From positions 1 to 41,518 of the IMG/VR virus record IMGVR_UViG_3300032224_001677: a stretch of 41,518 nucleotides of DNA. One strand, 5' to 3'. The stretch's first letter is position 1. Each line of letters opens with the position of its first letter. Origin of the DNA: a virus. Below, one piece after another: positions 15,085 through 21,875 of the stretch. A program made the translations under genes and the position numbers. The notes beneath the pieces were generated by a model, which saw only the letters and a list, made by a program, of their open reading frames with translations, did no database searches and had not been told where the DNA came from.

Positions 15085-15103
15085 TTAAAATGTCGATTAG
15101 GGC

Positions 15104-15132
15104 TTGACTTTTTTCTTAAAATATCGTATAGT
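15104..15132 (+). promoter_or_regulatory. Sigma70-type promoter (TTGACT-17-TATAGT)
   Basis: TTGACT at 15104-15109, a 17-base spacer ending AAATATCG, then TATAGT at 15127-15132. It matches the motif of the promoter at 14867, including the last eight spacer bases. The downstream gene starts about 30 bases later. Confidence 0.75.
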
Positions 15133-15162
15133 TATAATATGATGAAAACACAGGAAAACAAA

Positions 15163-15399
15163 ATGAACGACAAGACTTATTGGGTTACTCGCGTTGTGAC
15201 ATATTCAACAGAAATAGTTGCCGCTAGCGCCGAAGAAGCCGAAACTAAAGCCTTGGAACTGTCACAAGAGCCAGATGGTTTCGTGGATAACACCGTGTGG
15301 GGAATATCAACCGATGACATTAATGAAGTTGATGAGAATGATTGTATTGATGACGACATGTTAGAGGGCGATCGAGAGAACGATTTGACAAGCGACTAA
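15163..15399 (+). CDS. Small acidic protein (78 aa)
   Basis: The start at 15163 is chosen because CAGGAAAACAAAATG matches the leader of the neighbouring small genes; an ATG 24 bases upstream lies almost at the transcription start. The product has a beta-type N-terminus, TYWVTRVVTYSTEIVAASAEEAETKALEL, which resembles small DUF-type domains in which AxSxxEA is followed by a helix. An acidic tail is rich in Asp and Glu. The function is unknown. Confidence 0.68.
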   Translation: MNDKTYWVTRVVTYSTEIVAASAEEAETKALELSQEPDGFVDNTVWGISTDDINEVDENDCIDDDMLEGDRENDLTSD

Positions 15400-15417
15400 A
15401 ATCTTTTATTATATAAT
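15385..15417 (+). promoter_or_regulatory. Possible sigma70-type promoter overlapping a gene end
   Basis: TTGACA at 15385-15390 overlaps the last codons of the preceding gene. ATTATA is 17 bases downstream, and the better TATAAT at 15412-15417 would need a 21-base spacer. It precedes a small gene with the shared AGGAAAACAAA leader, so a promoter is expected here, but which -10 is used is not clear. Confidence 0.45.
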
Positions 15418-15447
15418 CGTAGAAAAAAAAACACATAGGAAAACAAA

Positions 15448-15762
15448 ATGACCGATTTCAATCTTATTCTCGCTTTTGTTGCTCTCGAAGCAACTCATGA
15501 ACAGCTTGTTGCTATTTCTGAGGTTTCAAAGATTCGCCGTGAGAAGCTAGCCAAACAAGCAAAATATGTTTTGAAGGCAGGACAGAACGTCACCTTCACT
15601 CATAAGGGCATTAATTACTCTGGTGTGCTTAAGGCCATTAAAACTAAAAAGGCAACTGTAGAATGCACAATTCCAAATTCTTATGCCTACACGGCCAAGA
15701 TGCAGCGTGTGCCTGCTACGACAAGTTACATAGTTCCCCTTAACATGTTGAAGGCAGCTTAA
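15448..15762 (+). CDS. Basic small phage protein (104 aa)
   Basis: Preceded by TAGGAAAACAAA, the common leader of this cluster. An N-terminal helical half with KIRREKLAKQAKYVLKAG leads into a beta-rich half, GQNVTFTHKGINYSGVLKAIKTKKATVEC, ending YIVPLNMLKAA. The second half looks like a small KOW/SH3-type barrel, which is often nucleic-acid binding. Basic composition supports this, but the domain call is by eye. Confidence 0.65.
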   Translation: MTDFNLILAFVALEATHEQLVAISEVSKIRREKLAKQAKYVLKAGQNVTFTHKGINYSGVLKAIKTKKATVECTIPNSYAYTAKMQRVPATTSYIVPLNMLKAA

Positions 15763-15766
15763 TCAA

Positions 15767-15988
15767 ATGGCAAATGTTTATACATACAAGAATACCAGCT
15801 TTGATGAATGGATGATTAAAGTTGCTGATGAATTTAAAAAAATGAAAATAAATCCTATTGGTGTAACCAGATTGCGATATCTGCACGCATACGAGGGTGG
15901 AGATACACCTTATGCCTGGTGTGATCATTTGGTAAGGCAGGCAGCAATGCAAAAACGAACTCGAGATATCAAAAGGGACAATCCGTGA
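15767..15988 (+). CDS. Small hypothetical protein (73 aa)
   Basis: It begins four bases after the previous stop and overlaps the GTG of the following peptidase gene. The product has aromatic and basic residues: NTSFDEWMIKVADEFKKM, GVTRLRYLHAYEGGDTPYAWCDHLVRQA, and a basic tail RTRDIKRD. No family is recognised. Coupling on both sides suggests a cotranscribed unit. Confidence 0.6.
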   Translation: MANVYTYKNTSFDEWMIKVADEFKKMKINPIGVTRLRYLHAYEGGDTPYAWCDHLVRQAAMQKRTRDIKRDNP

Positions 15989-16470
15989 TTGAATTTAAAG
16001 GCACAAAGAAACTGAAAGAAAAAGATTTAGAATATCTTAATAGTTTGGCTTCTTTTGTTTTAAACAAATTCTTTACACCATCCAAGAATGAACGTTTAAA
16101 TATTGTTGTTAAATTTAAAAAAGGATTGTTTAAAGAAACAAGCCAATACGGTAATTGTATCTGGGAAGATCAACATCTGAGACCCGAAGAGTTTGAGATT
16201 GAGATTGAACCAAATCAAACAATTCAGCTGCTACTAAATACATTAGCTCACGAGCTTGTTCATGTCAAGCAGTGGGCCAAAGGAGAGTTTTATCAACTTC
16301 AACGTGAGAAACATGTTTACAAATTTTGTGGTAAACGATTCGATACTAAGAAAGTTGATTATTGGGATACGCCCTGGGAAATTGAAGCCCATGGACGTGC
16401 AATCGGATTAGTTGTTCAATGGGCACGTGAAAATAATCTTTCAAATGAAGATTTAGTCGTTGACGGTTAA
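15985..16470 (+). CDS. SprT-like zinc metallopeptidase
   Basis: Translation starts at GTG (GTGATTGAA), overlapping the previous TGA; no good ATG lies nearby. The 161-aa protein contains the zinc motif H89-E90-x2-H93 in LAHELVHVKQW, and a downstream PWEIEAHGRAIG with Glu/His that may supply the third ligand. The N-terminal EFEIEIEPNQTIQLLLNTLAHE fits SprT-like proteins. Such phage proteins may cleave DNA-protein crosslinks or act on host proteins; the zinc-ribbon tail of true SprT is missing. Confidence 0.75.
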   Translation: MIEFKGTKKLKEKDLEYLNSLASFVLNKFFTPSKNERLNIVVKFKKGLFKETSQYGNCIWEDQHLRPEEFEIEIEPNQTIQLLLNTLAHELVHVKQWAKGEFYQLQREKHVYKFCGKRFDTKKVDYWDTPWEIEAHGRAIGLVVQWARENNLSNEDLVVDG

Positions 16471-16499
16471 TCTATTTTTTATAAACTAAGGAGTACTAA

Positions 16500-17138
16500 A
16501 TGAACAAGCTAATTATTTCCGCTGTGGCTGTATTGATGGCTACATCTGCATATGCAACTGATCTTCCTTCCAAGAAGGCAGCTCCTGCTGCACCTGCACC
16601 TGTCGCTGCTGCACCTGCCAGTGTGGATAGTTTAACTGTAACATATGGTCAGGATCTGGGTACTAATTTTGGTACAAAGGCTGACGATGCATACTCAGTT
16701 GCTTACAAGCATTCTCTTGGTGGTGGTTTCAGCATTGGTGGTGTTGCTAGCACCACTCAGGCTCCAAGCTCATTGCTAAAGCAGACAATCGAAGCACAGG
16801 CTGGTTATGCGCTTCCTGCAATGTCTGGTGTTGTTGTAAGTGGCAAGGTTGGCGTTGGTGAGCGGTTCACTGACTCTGCCAATTATCCTTATTATGCGCT
16901 CTATGGCAATGCAGACTATAAGGTGTCTGATGGCATTACTCTTAATGCTGTTCAGTATCGTTATCGCAACGCAATTGATAGCGCTGCTTATAGCTATCAG
17001 AGCCACCAGATTGGCACTGGTGTAACAGTTGATCTTAATCAGACTTATAGCGTGAGCGCAAAGATTGCTCGTAACTATGATTCTGCTCTCAATGCAACTG
17101 GCGATTATGTCGGTGCTAGTTTGACAGTTAAGTTCTAA
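16500..17138 (+). CDS. Outer-membrane porin-like beta-barrel protein
   Basis: A strong AAGGAG site precedes the ATG. The first 19 residues are a Sec signal (ending SAYA), followed by TDLPSKKAAPAAPAPVAAAP. This mature N-terminus is very like that of Rhizobiales porins and Omp25/31-type proteins, in which a DLP-(S/R)-(R/K) segment precedes Ala/Pro-rich sequence. The rest is 8-10 amphipathic strands, ending with the outer-membrane terminal Phe (LTVKF). At 212 aa it is the size of an eight-stranded barrel. Lys is mostly AAG and many codons end in C or G, unlike neighbouring genes, suggesting recent acquisition from the host. It may alter the cell surface during infection. Confidence 0.82.
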   Translation: MNKLIISAVAVLMATSAYATDLPSKKAAPAAPAPVAAAPASVDSLTVTYGQDLGTNFGTKADDAYSVAYKHSLGGGFSIGGVASTTQAPSSLLKQTIEAQAGYALPAMSGVVVSGKVGVGERFTDSANYPYYALYGNADYKVSDGITLNAVQYRYRNAIDSAAYSYQSHQIGTGVTVDLNQTYSVSAKIARNYDSALNATGDYVGASLTVKF

Positions 17139-17154
17139 TATTTTTTAATAATAA

Positions 17155-17181
17155 AAAAGGCGCTTTTTAGCGCCTTTTTTT
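17155..17181 (+). terminator. Factor-independent terminator after the porin gene
   Basis: AAAAGGCGC (17155-17163) pairs perfectly with GCGCCTTTT (17170-17178) around TTTTTA, followed by a T-run to 17181. It lies 16 bases after the stop codon. Confidence 0.92.
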
Positions 17182-17296
17182 GTGATTGTTATTTACAATT
17201 TTGTTATATTCAACATGATTGTAATAAAACGGACACATAAGTTTTCTATATACGTGAGTGGAAAATTTTCCACTATTTTTTATTATAGGAGTTATC

Positions 17297-18241
17297 ATGT
17301 TTAAGAAACTATTTCTTGCGGTTTTAATTACAATTCTTCCATTTGCAGCTTTTGCCTCTGATATCAATGGTGCAGGTGCTACATTTCCATATCCAATTTA
17401 TTCAAAATGGGCAGATGCTTACAAAAAGGCTTCTGGCAATCAATTAAACTATCAATCTATTGGTTCAGGCGCTGGCATGAAGCAAATCGATGCAAAGACT
17501 GTTACATTTGGTGCAACTGATATTCCAGTAAAGCCAGAAGATCTAGAAAAGAAGGGACAGGTACAATTCCCAATGATTGTTGGTGGCATTGTTCCAATCT
17601 TCAATCTTAAAGAAGTTGATCACCTCACATTAACAACAGACATTCTTGCCAAGATTTATATGGAAAAAATTAAACGTTGGAATGACAAGGAAATTGCTGA
17701 CGCCAACCCTGGCGTAAAACTTCCTGATCTTCCAATTATTAAAATTCGTAGAGCTGATGGTTCAGGTACAACCTGGAACTTCACAAAGTTTCTTTCAGAA
17801 GCAAATGCTGATTGGAAGAAGAACTATGGTACCGGTCAGACTGTTGAGTGGCTTGGTGGTGCAATTGGAGCCAAAGGCAATGATGGTGTAGCTGCTAACG
17901 TATATCAGACTAACGGTTCAATTGGCTACGTCGAGTATGCTTTTGCCAAGCAGAACAACCTTCAAGTTGCAGATATGTTAGTTTCTAAAGGTGGTGGCAA
18001 TACTCATCAATTTCTAAAAGTTACTCCAGGTATTGCTTCATTCCAAACAAATTGGCCAATGGTTGCTACTTCTTATATTGTAATGTACAAGGATCCGGCT
18101 GATAAGGATGCTTCCAAGGCTGCAATTAAATTCTTTGAATTTGGTTATGCCAACGATAAGATGGCGCAAGAATTAGATTACGTTCCTCTTACAGCTGCTC
18201 AAAAGGCAGACGTAAAGAAGATCTGGGCTACCATTCAGTAA
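17297..18241 (+). CDS. pstS: Phosphate ABC transporter substrate-binding protein PstS
   Basis: A TAGGAG site lies eight bases before the ATG. The 314-aa protein has a Sec signal (1-20, ending FAAFA). The mature part starts SDINGAGATFPYPIYSKW, the PstS signature, with SGAGMKQI, FGATDIP and RRADGSGTTWNFTKFL supplying the phosphate-binding residues. It would bind phosphate in the periplasm and feed the host PstCAB transporter; no pstC, pstA or pstB is present. Phage pstS genes are known auxiliary metabolic genes in cyanophages. Like the porin it uses many AAG Lys codons. It is bounded by terminators on both sides and thus a separate transcription unit. Confidence 0.95.
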   Translation: MFKKLFLAVLITILPFAAFASDINGAGATFPYPIYSKWADAYKKASGNQLNYQSIGSGAGMKQIDAKTVTFGATDIPVKPEDLEKKGQVQFPMIVGGIVPIFNLKEVDHLTLTTDILAKIYMEKIKRWNDKEIADANPGVKLPDLPIIKIRRADGSGTTWNFTKFLSEANADWKKNYGTGQTVEWLGGAIGAKGNDGVAANVYQTNGSIGYVEYAFAKQNNLQVADMLVSKGGGNTHQFLKVTPGIASFQTNWPMVATSYIVMYKDPADKDASKAAIKFFEFGYANDKMAQELDYVPLTAAQKADVKKIWATIQ

Positions 18242-18261
18242 TCATTACATTTAACATAATT

Positions 18262-18307
18262 AAGCCTCCATGCTATATTATTAATATAAGCAATGGAGGC
18301 TTTTTTT
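18262..18307 (+). terminator. Terminator after pstS whose 3' arm also carries a Shine-Dalgarno
   Basis: AAGCCTCCAT (18262-18271) pairs with ATGGAGGCTT (18293-18302) and further pairing extends inward through GCTATATT; a seven-base T-run follows. GGAGG at 18295-18299, inside the 3' arm, stands eight bases before the next ATG at 18308. Confidence 0.85.
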
Positions 18308-18526
18308 ATGTCTAATCAACGTGCCGGCAAGACTCATGCAGCGTCGTTAAATGATGGTGCCAATATATCGCTTCAGTCGTTACTTAACTTCTGTAAGGAA
18401 GCTCGTAATGATCTTATAAACGAAGGTGAAGATGTTTCTGCTCTTAGGTTTGAGATCCTAGAAGAATGGCTTCGTAATGACTTCAAAGGATCGTTCAAGT
18501 ATCAGTCTAAGATGATTGGATTATAA
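18308..18526 (+). CDS. Small hypothetical protein (72 aa)
   Basis: The ATG directly follows the T-run of the pstS terminator; the only ribosome binding site, GGAGG, is in the terminator stem. An in-frame ATG at 18293 within the stem lacks any such site. The product, SNQRAGKTHAASLNDGANISLQSLLNFCKEARNDL..., is a small helical protein ending KGSFKYQSKMIGL. The function is unknown. It would be translated from read-through transcripts in which the stem is opened. Confidence 0.6.
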   Translation: MSNQRAGKTHAASLNDGANISLQSLLNFCKEARNDLINEGEDVSALRFEILEEWLRNDFKGSFKYQSKMIGL

Positions 18527-18529
18527 ATA
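18522..18529 (+). promoter_or_regulatory. T4-type late promoter TATAAATA
   Basis: An exact TATAAATA octamer at the end of the preceding gene, 48 bases before the next start. It matches the T4 late -10 consensus recognised by gp55. The same octamer precedes three other virion-type genes in this window. Confidence 0.7.
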
Positions 18530-18577
18530 CCATAAATAGACTATAATACAATATCTAAATTAACCTAGGAGAATATA

Positions 18578-18940
18578 ATGACAAACGTAGTAAACAATTA
18601 TGCAGAATTTATATCAAAACAGCTTGTAAGAGAAGGTACAGGTGAAAACAAAGAAATTACTGCAAAGATTAAAAAAACAAAGAAAATTGAAGGTTCTCAA
18701 GACACATCACTAGGACGTGATGCAGAGCATGTTTTTTCAAAAGGTGATGAACATGTATATCACACAAATCCAGGTGGTAGAGATACAGCTCAATACATAG
18801 TGCATAATTCAAAAACAAATAAAATGCATCTTGTTTCTTCCGGTGTTGAAAAAGGTGAAGGTTCACCAAAGCACAAAAGTGTTTCAGCAGATACACTTAA
18901 AGCTATACACAATCACGCTATAAAATATTATAACGATTAA
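18578..18940 (+). CDS. Putative virion-associated protein with leader-like N-terminus (120 aa)
   Basis: A CTAGGAG site precedes the ATG. The N-terminus, NNYAEFISKQLVREG, is a variant of the MKTFxxFIxE leader seen in the following genes, with a candidate cleavage point after LVRE. The rest is hydrophilic, rich in Lys, His and Ser, with HVYHTNPGGRDTAQYIVHNS as a possible small beta domain. Late promoter upstream and terminator downstream indicate a single-gene late transcript. The function is unknown; a minor internal head protein is possible. Confidence 0.6.
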   Translation: MTNVVNNYAEFISKQLVREGTGENKEITAKIKKTKKIEGSQDTSLGRDAEHVFSKGDEHVYHTNPGGRDTAQYIVHNSKTNKMHLVSSGVEKGEGSPKHKSVSADTLKAIHNHAIKYYND

Positions 18941-18966
18941 TTTTAATGTTTTAATTAAAAATCTAC

Positions 18967-18998
18967 AAAAAAAGAGGTTGACACAGCCTCTTTTTTTT
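18967..18998 (+). terminator. Factor-independent terminator
   Basis: AAAAAGAGG pairs with CCTCTTTTT around TTGACACAG, followed by an eight-T run to 18998. The TTGACA in the loop is coincidental. Confidence 0.9.
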
Positions 18999-19047
18999 AT
19001 TTAAATAAATATAAGAAATAAACTGTATTTAGATAATAGGAGCGATT

Positions 19048-20007
19048 ATGTTAACTTTTTTAACTTTTATAACCGAATCAGCAGCAAAATCAGGATATAG
19101 TGACGAACATGCTTTCGCTCATGTTTGGAATCATATGGTTAAACATAAATTAACTCACGATAAAGACGCAATGAATGCTGAATTAGAAAAAGCAAAAAAA
19201 GATAAAACACATCCGTTACATCATAGCAAAATTCCATCTGCTGGTTTCAAAGGCGGTAAAAAAACAGCAGCATCAATAGAAGATTATCATAGAGAATTAT
19301 CAGATGCGGTAAATACTGTTCATGCTATAGCCAAACATCCTGATTTTAAAAAAGCTGTAAAAGAAGGACATCAAGCTAAAGTTATGGGAGCTAGCAGAGG
19401 AGAAGTATCTCCTTTATGGAAGAAACATGGTGCAACTAAAGGTGCTGTTTCTAAATCTGATGTATCTATTTCTAAACCGGGTTCTGAAGAAGGATCTGGT
19501 CTTAAACTTTCATTGAAAAAAGGTGGTGGCTCACAATTAATGTCGGGCGGCCCAGAAGAAAATAAAGCAGTTCATGATCATGCTGCTAGAGAAATGTTAG
19601 ATACTCATCCTGATTATGCTAAAAAATCTAAAAAAGCAAAAGATGCTATTCATAATGATATAATGAGTAAAATGGATGAAGTTACTCATCATTTAAATGC
19701 TATGAAAACTGCTTCACCAGAAAAACAACAAGAGCATAAAAATAAAGCACAAGCTGTTCTTAATGCTGTTCATGATGCTCATCCACATTTGAACTCTTTT
19801 GTCAGAAAAGAAGCTACGACTGGACGTGGTAAATTTGGAGAAAATTCACCTCATGCTGCTTCTTATCTTGTTAAATCTGCAAGTGGTAATAAAACAGCAT
19901 CTATTCAACATGTTAACGAAGTTGATCATAGAGGTCCAAGATTACGAGCGTCGCTACCTAAAAAGACGGGTCGTTCAGGAAATATTAAAGCTGACGAAAG
20001 GTCATAA
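19048..20007 (+). CDS. Lys/His-rich virion-type protein with capsid-targeting-like leader (319 aa)
   Basis: A TAGGAG site precedes the ATG. The N-terminus MLTFLTFITESA matches the leader found on several genes here, with a predicted cleavage after ITE. The mature protein is basic and helical, with abundant Lys, His, Ala and Gly, and segments such as HPDFKKAVKEGHQAKVMG and MKTASPEKQQEHKNKAQAVLNAVHDAHPHL. No enzyme motif is seen. Its composition resembles T4 internal head proteins that coat the DNA. It starts the run of leader-bearing genes from 19.0 to 24.2 kb. Confidence 0.65.
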   Translation: MLTFLTFITESAAKSGYSDEHAFAHVWNHMVKHKLTHDKDAMNAELEKAKKDKTHPLHHSKIPSAGFKGGKKTAASIEDYHRELSDAVNTVHAIAKHPDFKKAVKEGHQAKVMGASRGEVSPLWKKHGATKGAVSKSDVSISKPGSEEGSGLKLSLKKGGGSQLMSGGPEENKAVHDHAAREMLDTHPDYAKKSKKAKDAIHNDIMSKMDEVTHHLNAMKTASPEKQQEHKNKAQAVLNAVHDAHPHLNSFVRKEATTGRGKFGENSPHAASYLVKSASGNKTASIQHVNEVDHRGPRLRASLPKKTGRSGNIKADERS

Positions 20008-20012
20008 TAATA

Positions 20013-20681
20013 ATGAAAACTTTTGCAGAATATATTACAGAAGGTACGGGTGTTGCTTCTGCCAAGCATCAAGAGCATCCTGAAGATAATGCTATTAAAA
20101 GTAAAGCGGGTTTTGCACATGCTGTATCTACTATAAGAGCGTTGCACCACGGATTAAAAACCGGATCAATGCCTGCTGATACTCATGTATCAACAAAAGT
20201 AGATGGCTCACCTGCTTTTCTTGCCATGCGCCATCCGGAGACAGGTGCTGTTATGGTTGCTACTAAACACTCTGCTCTTGGCAACAATCCACGCTGGGCT
20301 TCTACACACGAAGAAGTTGATCAACATTTTGGACACTCTCCAGGTCTTGCAAAGAAAATGCACCATTTGTTAAATCATGTGGGTAAAGTTCTTCCTAGAC
20401 ATGGAATATATGGTGGGGATTATATGCACGATACGCATGAGATACAGCATTCAGATAATGAAATGACATTTAAACCCAATACTATCACATACCATGTTAA
20501 AAAAGGCACTACTGAAGGTAAGAAAATGGAACAATCGAAAATTGGTCTTGCTTTTCATACTAAATTTGAAGGAAATCCTGAACATCCGGAAACTTTGCAT
20601 GCACATCCAATCACCGATCATTCAGTATTTAAAAAGCATCCTGATGTGCATTTAATATCCACGGAGGCAAAAGCAAAATGA
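20013..20681 (+). CDS. Ligase-like nucleotidyltransferase, N-terminal part, with leader
   Basis: The start MKTFAEYITEG is the shared leader, with predicted cleavage after ITE. Further on, STKVDGSPAF contains K62-x-D64-G65, the nucleotide-accepting Lys motif of DNA/RNA ligases and capping enzymes. GIYGGDYMHD (131-140) fits motif III, and MTFKPNTITYHV could be the next strand. I recall related phage proteins of about 350-500 aa (DUF6267-like). This one stops after 222 aa, and the probable remaining motifs are in the overlapping next gene. Binding of ATP is a reasonable inference; ligase activity is not shown. Confidence 0.6.
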   Translation: MKTFAEYITEGTGVASAKHQEHPEDNAIKSKAGFAHAVSTIRALHHGLKTGSMPADTHVSTKVDGSPAFLAMRHPETGAVMVATKHSALGNNPRWASTHEEVDQHFGHSPGLAKKMHHLLNHVGKVLPRHGIYGGDYMHDTHEIQHSDNEMTFKPNTITYHVKKGTTEGKKMEQSKIGLAFHTKFEGNPEHPETLHAHPITDHSVFKKHPDVHLISTEAKAK

Positions 20682-21217
20682 ATCATCTTACTCCAGAAGA
20701 AAGCGCCAAGGTAGAACAGCACCTTAGTAAAGCAGAAGAAATTCATAATAAATTGCCACCAGAACATCACGATATTATCGGCAAACACGATGAACACATG
20801 AGCACTTATATAAACAAAACAGTAAGAACAGGTGAAAAACCTTCTACTGCAGGTTTACGTTCTCATATTGCAGAACGCATGGGCAATGAAGTGGACAAGG
20901 TTAAAACTGATGCTGCAAAAGCAAGAAAAACAGAAGCCATGAATAATGCTCTTGCTCATCACGATACACATGAAAAACATTTTGCCAAAGCATTGCAGAT
21001 ACATTATCATATACAGGCAGCAAAAGATATTGTTACTCATGGTCTGCATAAAGCACAAGAAACTTCCAATCCTATGCAGCAATCTATAGGAGGTGAAAAA
21101 ACAACTCCTGAAGGTTATACGGTTCAGCATAAAGGACAGATTGTTAAAGCTGTTAATCGTCAAGAATTTGCAAAGAAAAATTTCAATCAACCCAAAACAT
21201 GGGCAAAAACACCATGA
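20678..21217 (+). CDS. Ligase-like nucleotidyltransferase, C-terminal part (179 aa)
   Basis: It overlaps the previous gene by ATGA and lacks the leader. The first 130 residues are a charged, His- and Lys-rich helical region. The C-terminal TTPEGYTVQHKGQIVKAVNRQEFAKKNF contains E145-G146 and K157, resembling motifs IV and V of ligase-type nucleotidyltransferases. That suggests both genes together correspond to one protein elsewhere. Either this is a natural split with a two-chain enzyme or the result of a frameshift. A separate helical virion protein is the alternative. Confidence 0.55.
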   Translation: MNHLTPEESAKVEQHLSKAEEIHNKLPPEHHDIIGKHDEHMSTYINKTVRTGEKPSTAGLRSHIAERMGNEVDKVKTDAAKARKTEAMNNALAHHDTHEKHFAKALQIHYHIQAAKDIVTHGLHKAQETSNPMQQSIGGEKTTPEGYTVQHKGQIVKAVNRQEFAKKNFNQPKTWAKTP

Positions 21218-21840
21218 AAACTTTTAGCCAATTTATATCTGAAGAAGAGATCAAACACGGTGTCTTTGCGTTCGGAAGATTCAATCCGCCGACTGTAGGC
21301 CATGAAAAACTGATACATGCTACAGAAAAAGTTGCTGCTAAACATGGTGTAGGAGCAAACATCATAGCTTCTCATTCACAGGATTCATCCAAGAATCCAG
21401 TCCCGACCAAAGCTAAAATAGGCTACTTGAAGAAAGTTGCTGCAAAGACATCCGTTGTATCTCATTCTGACAGCGAAGCTCCTAGCGTGTTGCAACAAGC
21501 AGCAAAGCTCCATAAGCAAGGAGTTACTCATCTCCATATGGTCGCTGGTTCTGATCGTGTGGACGAGTATCATAAATTGCTCCATAAGTATAATGGTACA
21601 CACGAAGGTGCTCTATTTAACTTTAAAAAAATTACTGTACATTCAGCAGGAGCTCGTGATCCCGATGCTGAAGGTACAGCTGGTGTATCAGGAACCAAAG
21701 TTAGAGCCATGGCACATGCAGGCGATACAGAAGGTGTTAAGAAAGCGTTACCTAAAGCTCTCCATCCTCATGTGAAAGAGATCATGGGACACATTCAGAG
21801 CATTAAAGAAGATGCCGATATCGAAAACACAAATTTTTAA
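21214..21840 (+). CDS. HxGH-type nucleotidyltransferase with capsid-targeting-like leader
   Basis: The ATG at 21214 overlaps the previous stop; an ATG 15 bases upstream would spoil the leader. MKTFSQFISEEE is the shared N-terminus, with predicted cut after ISE. The domain that follows has GRFNPPTVGH (21-30), the (H/T)xGH nucleotide motif of the cytidylyltransferase/NMN adenylyltransferase fold, VAGSDR (110-115) and VSGTKVRA (158-165), the counterpart of ISxTxxR. Phage homologues are often called nicotinamide-nucleotide or generic nucleotidyltransferases. The combination of a virion leader with this enzyme suggests delivery into the cell with DNA. Confidence 0.75.
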   Translation: MKTFSQFISEEEIKHGVFAFGRFNPPTVGHEKLIHATEKVAAKHGVGANIIASHSQDSSKNPVPTKAKIGYLKKVAAKTSVVSHSDSEAPSVLQQAAKLHKQGVTHLHMVAGSDRVDEYHKLLHKYNGTHEGALFNFKKITVHSAGARDPDAEGTAGVSGTKVRAMAHAGDTEGVKKALPKALHPHVKEIMGHIQSIKEDADIENTNF

Positions 21841-21841
21841 T

Positions 21842-21849
21842 TATAAATA
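21842..21849 (+). promoter_or_regulatory. T4-type late promoter TATAAATA
   Basis: Exact TATAAATA two bases after the preceding stop and 27 bases before the next ATG. Confidence 0.72.
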
Positions 21850-21875
21850 TATAAAAATCTAACCCGAGAGATAAC

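Noticed and set aside
17190-17296. Pho box in front of pstS
   Set aside because: No clear direct CTGTCAT-like heptamers with four-base spacing are seen; phosphate control is therefore not claimed.
18978-18983. TTGACA box
   Set aside because: It lies in the loop of a strong terminator and has no -10 box at a proper distance.
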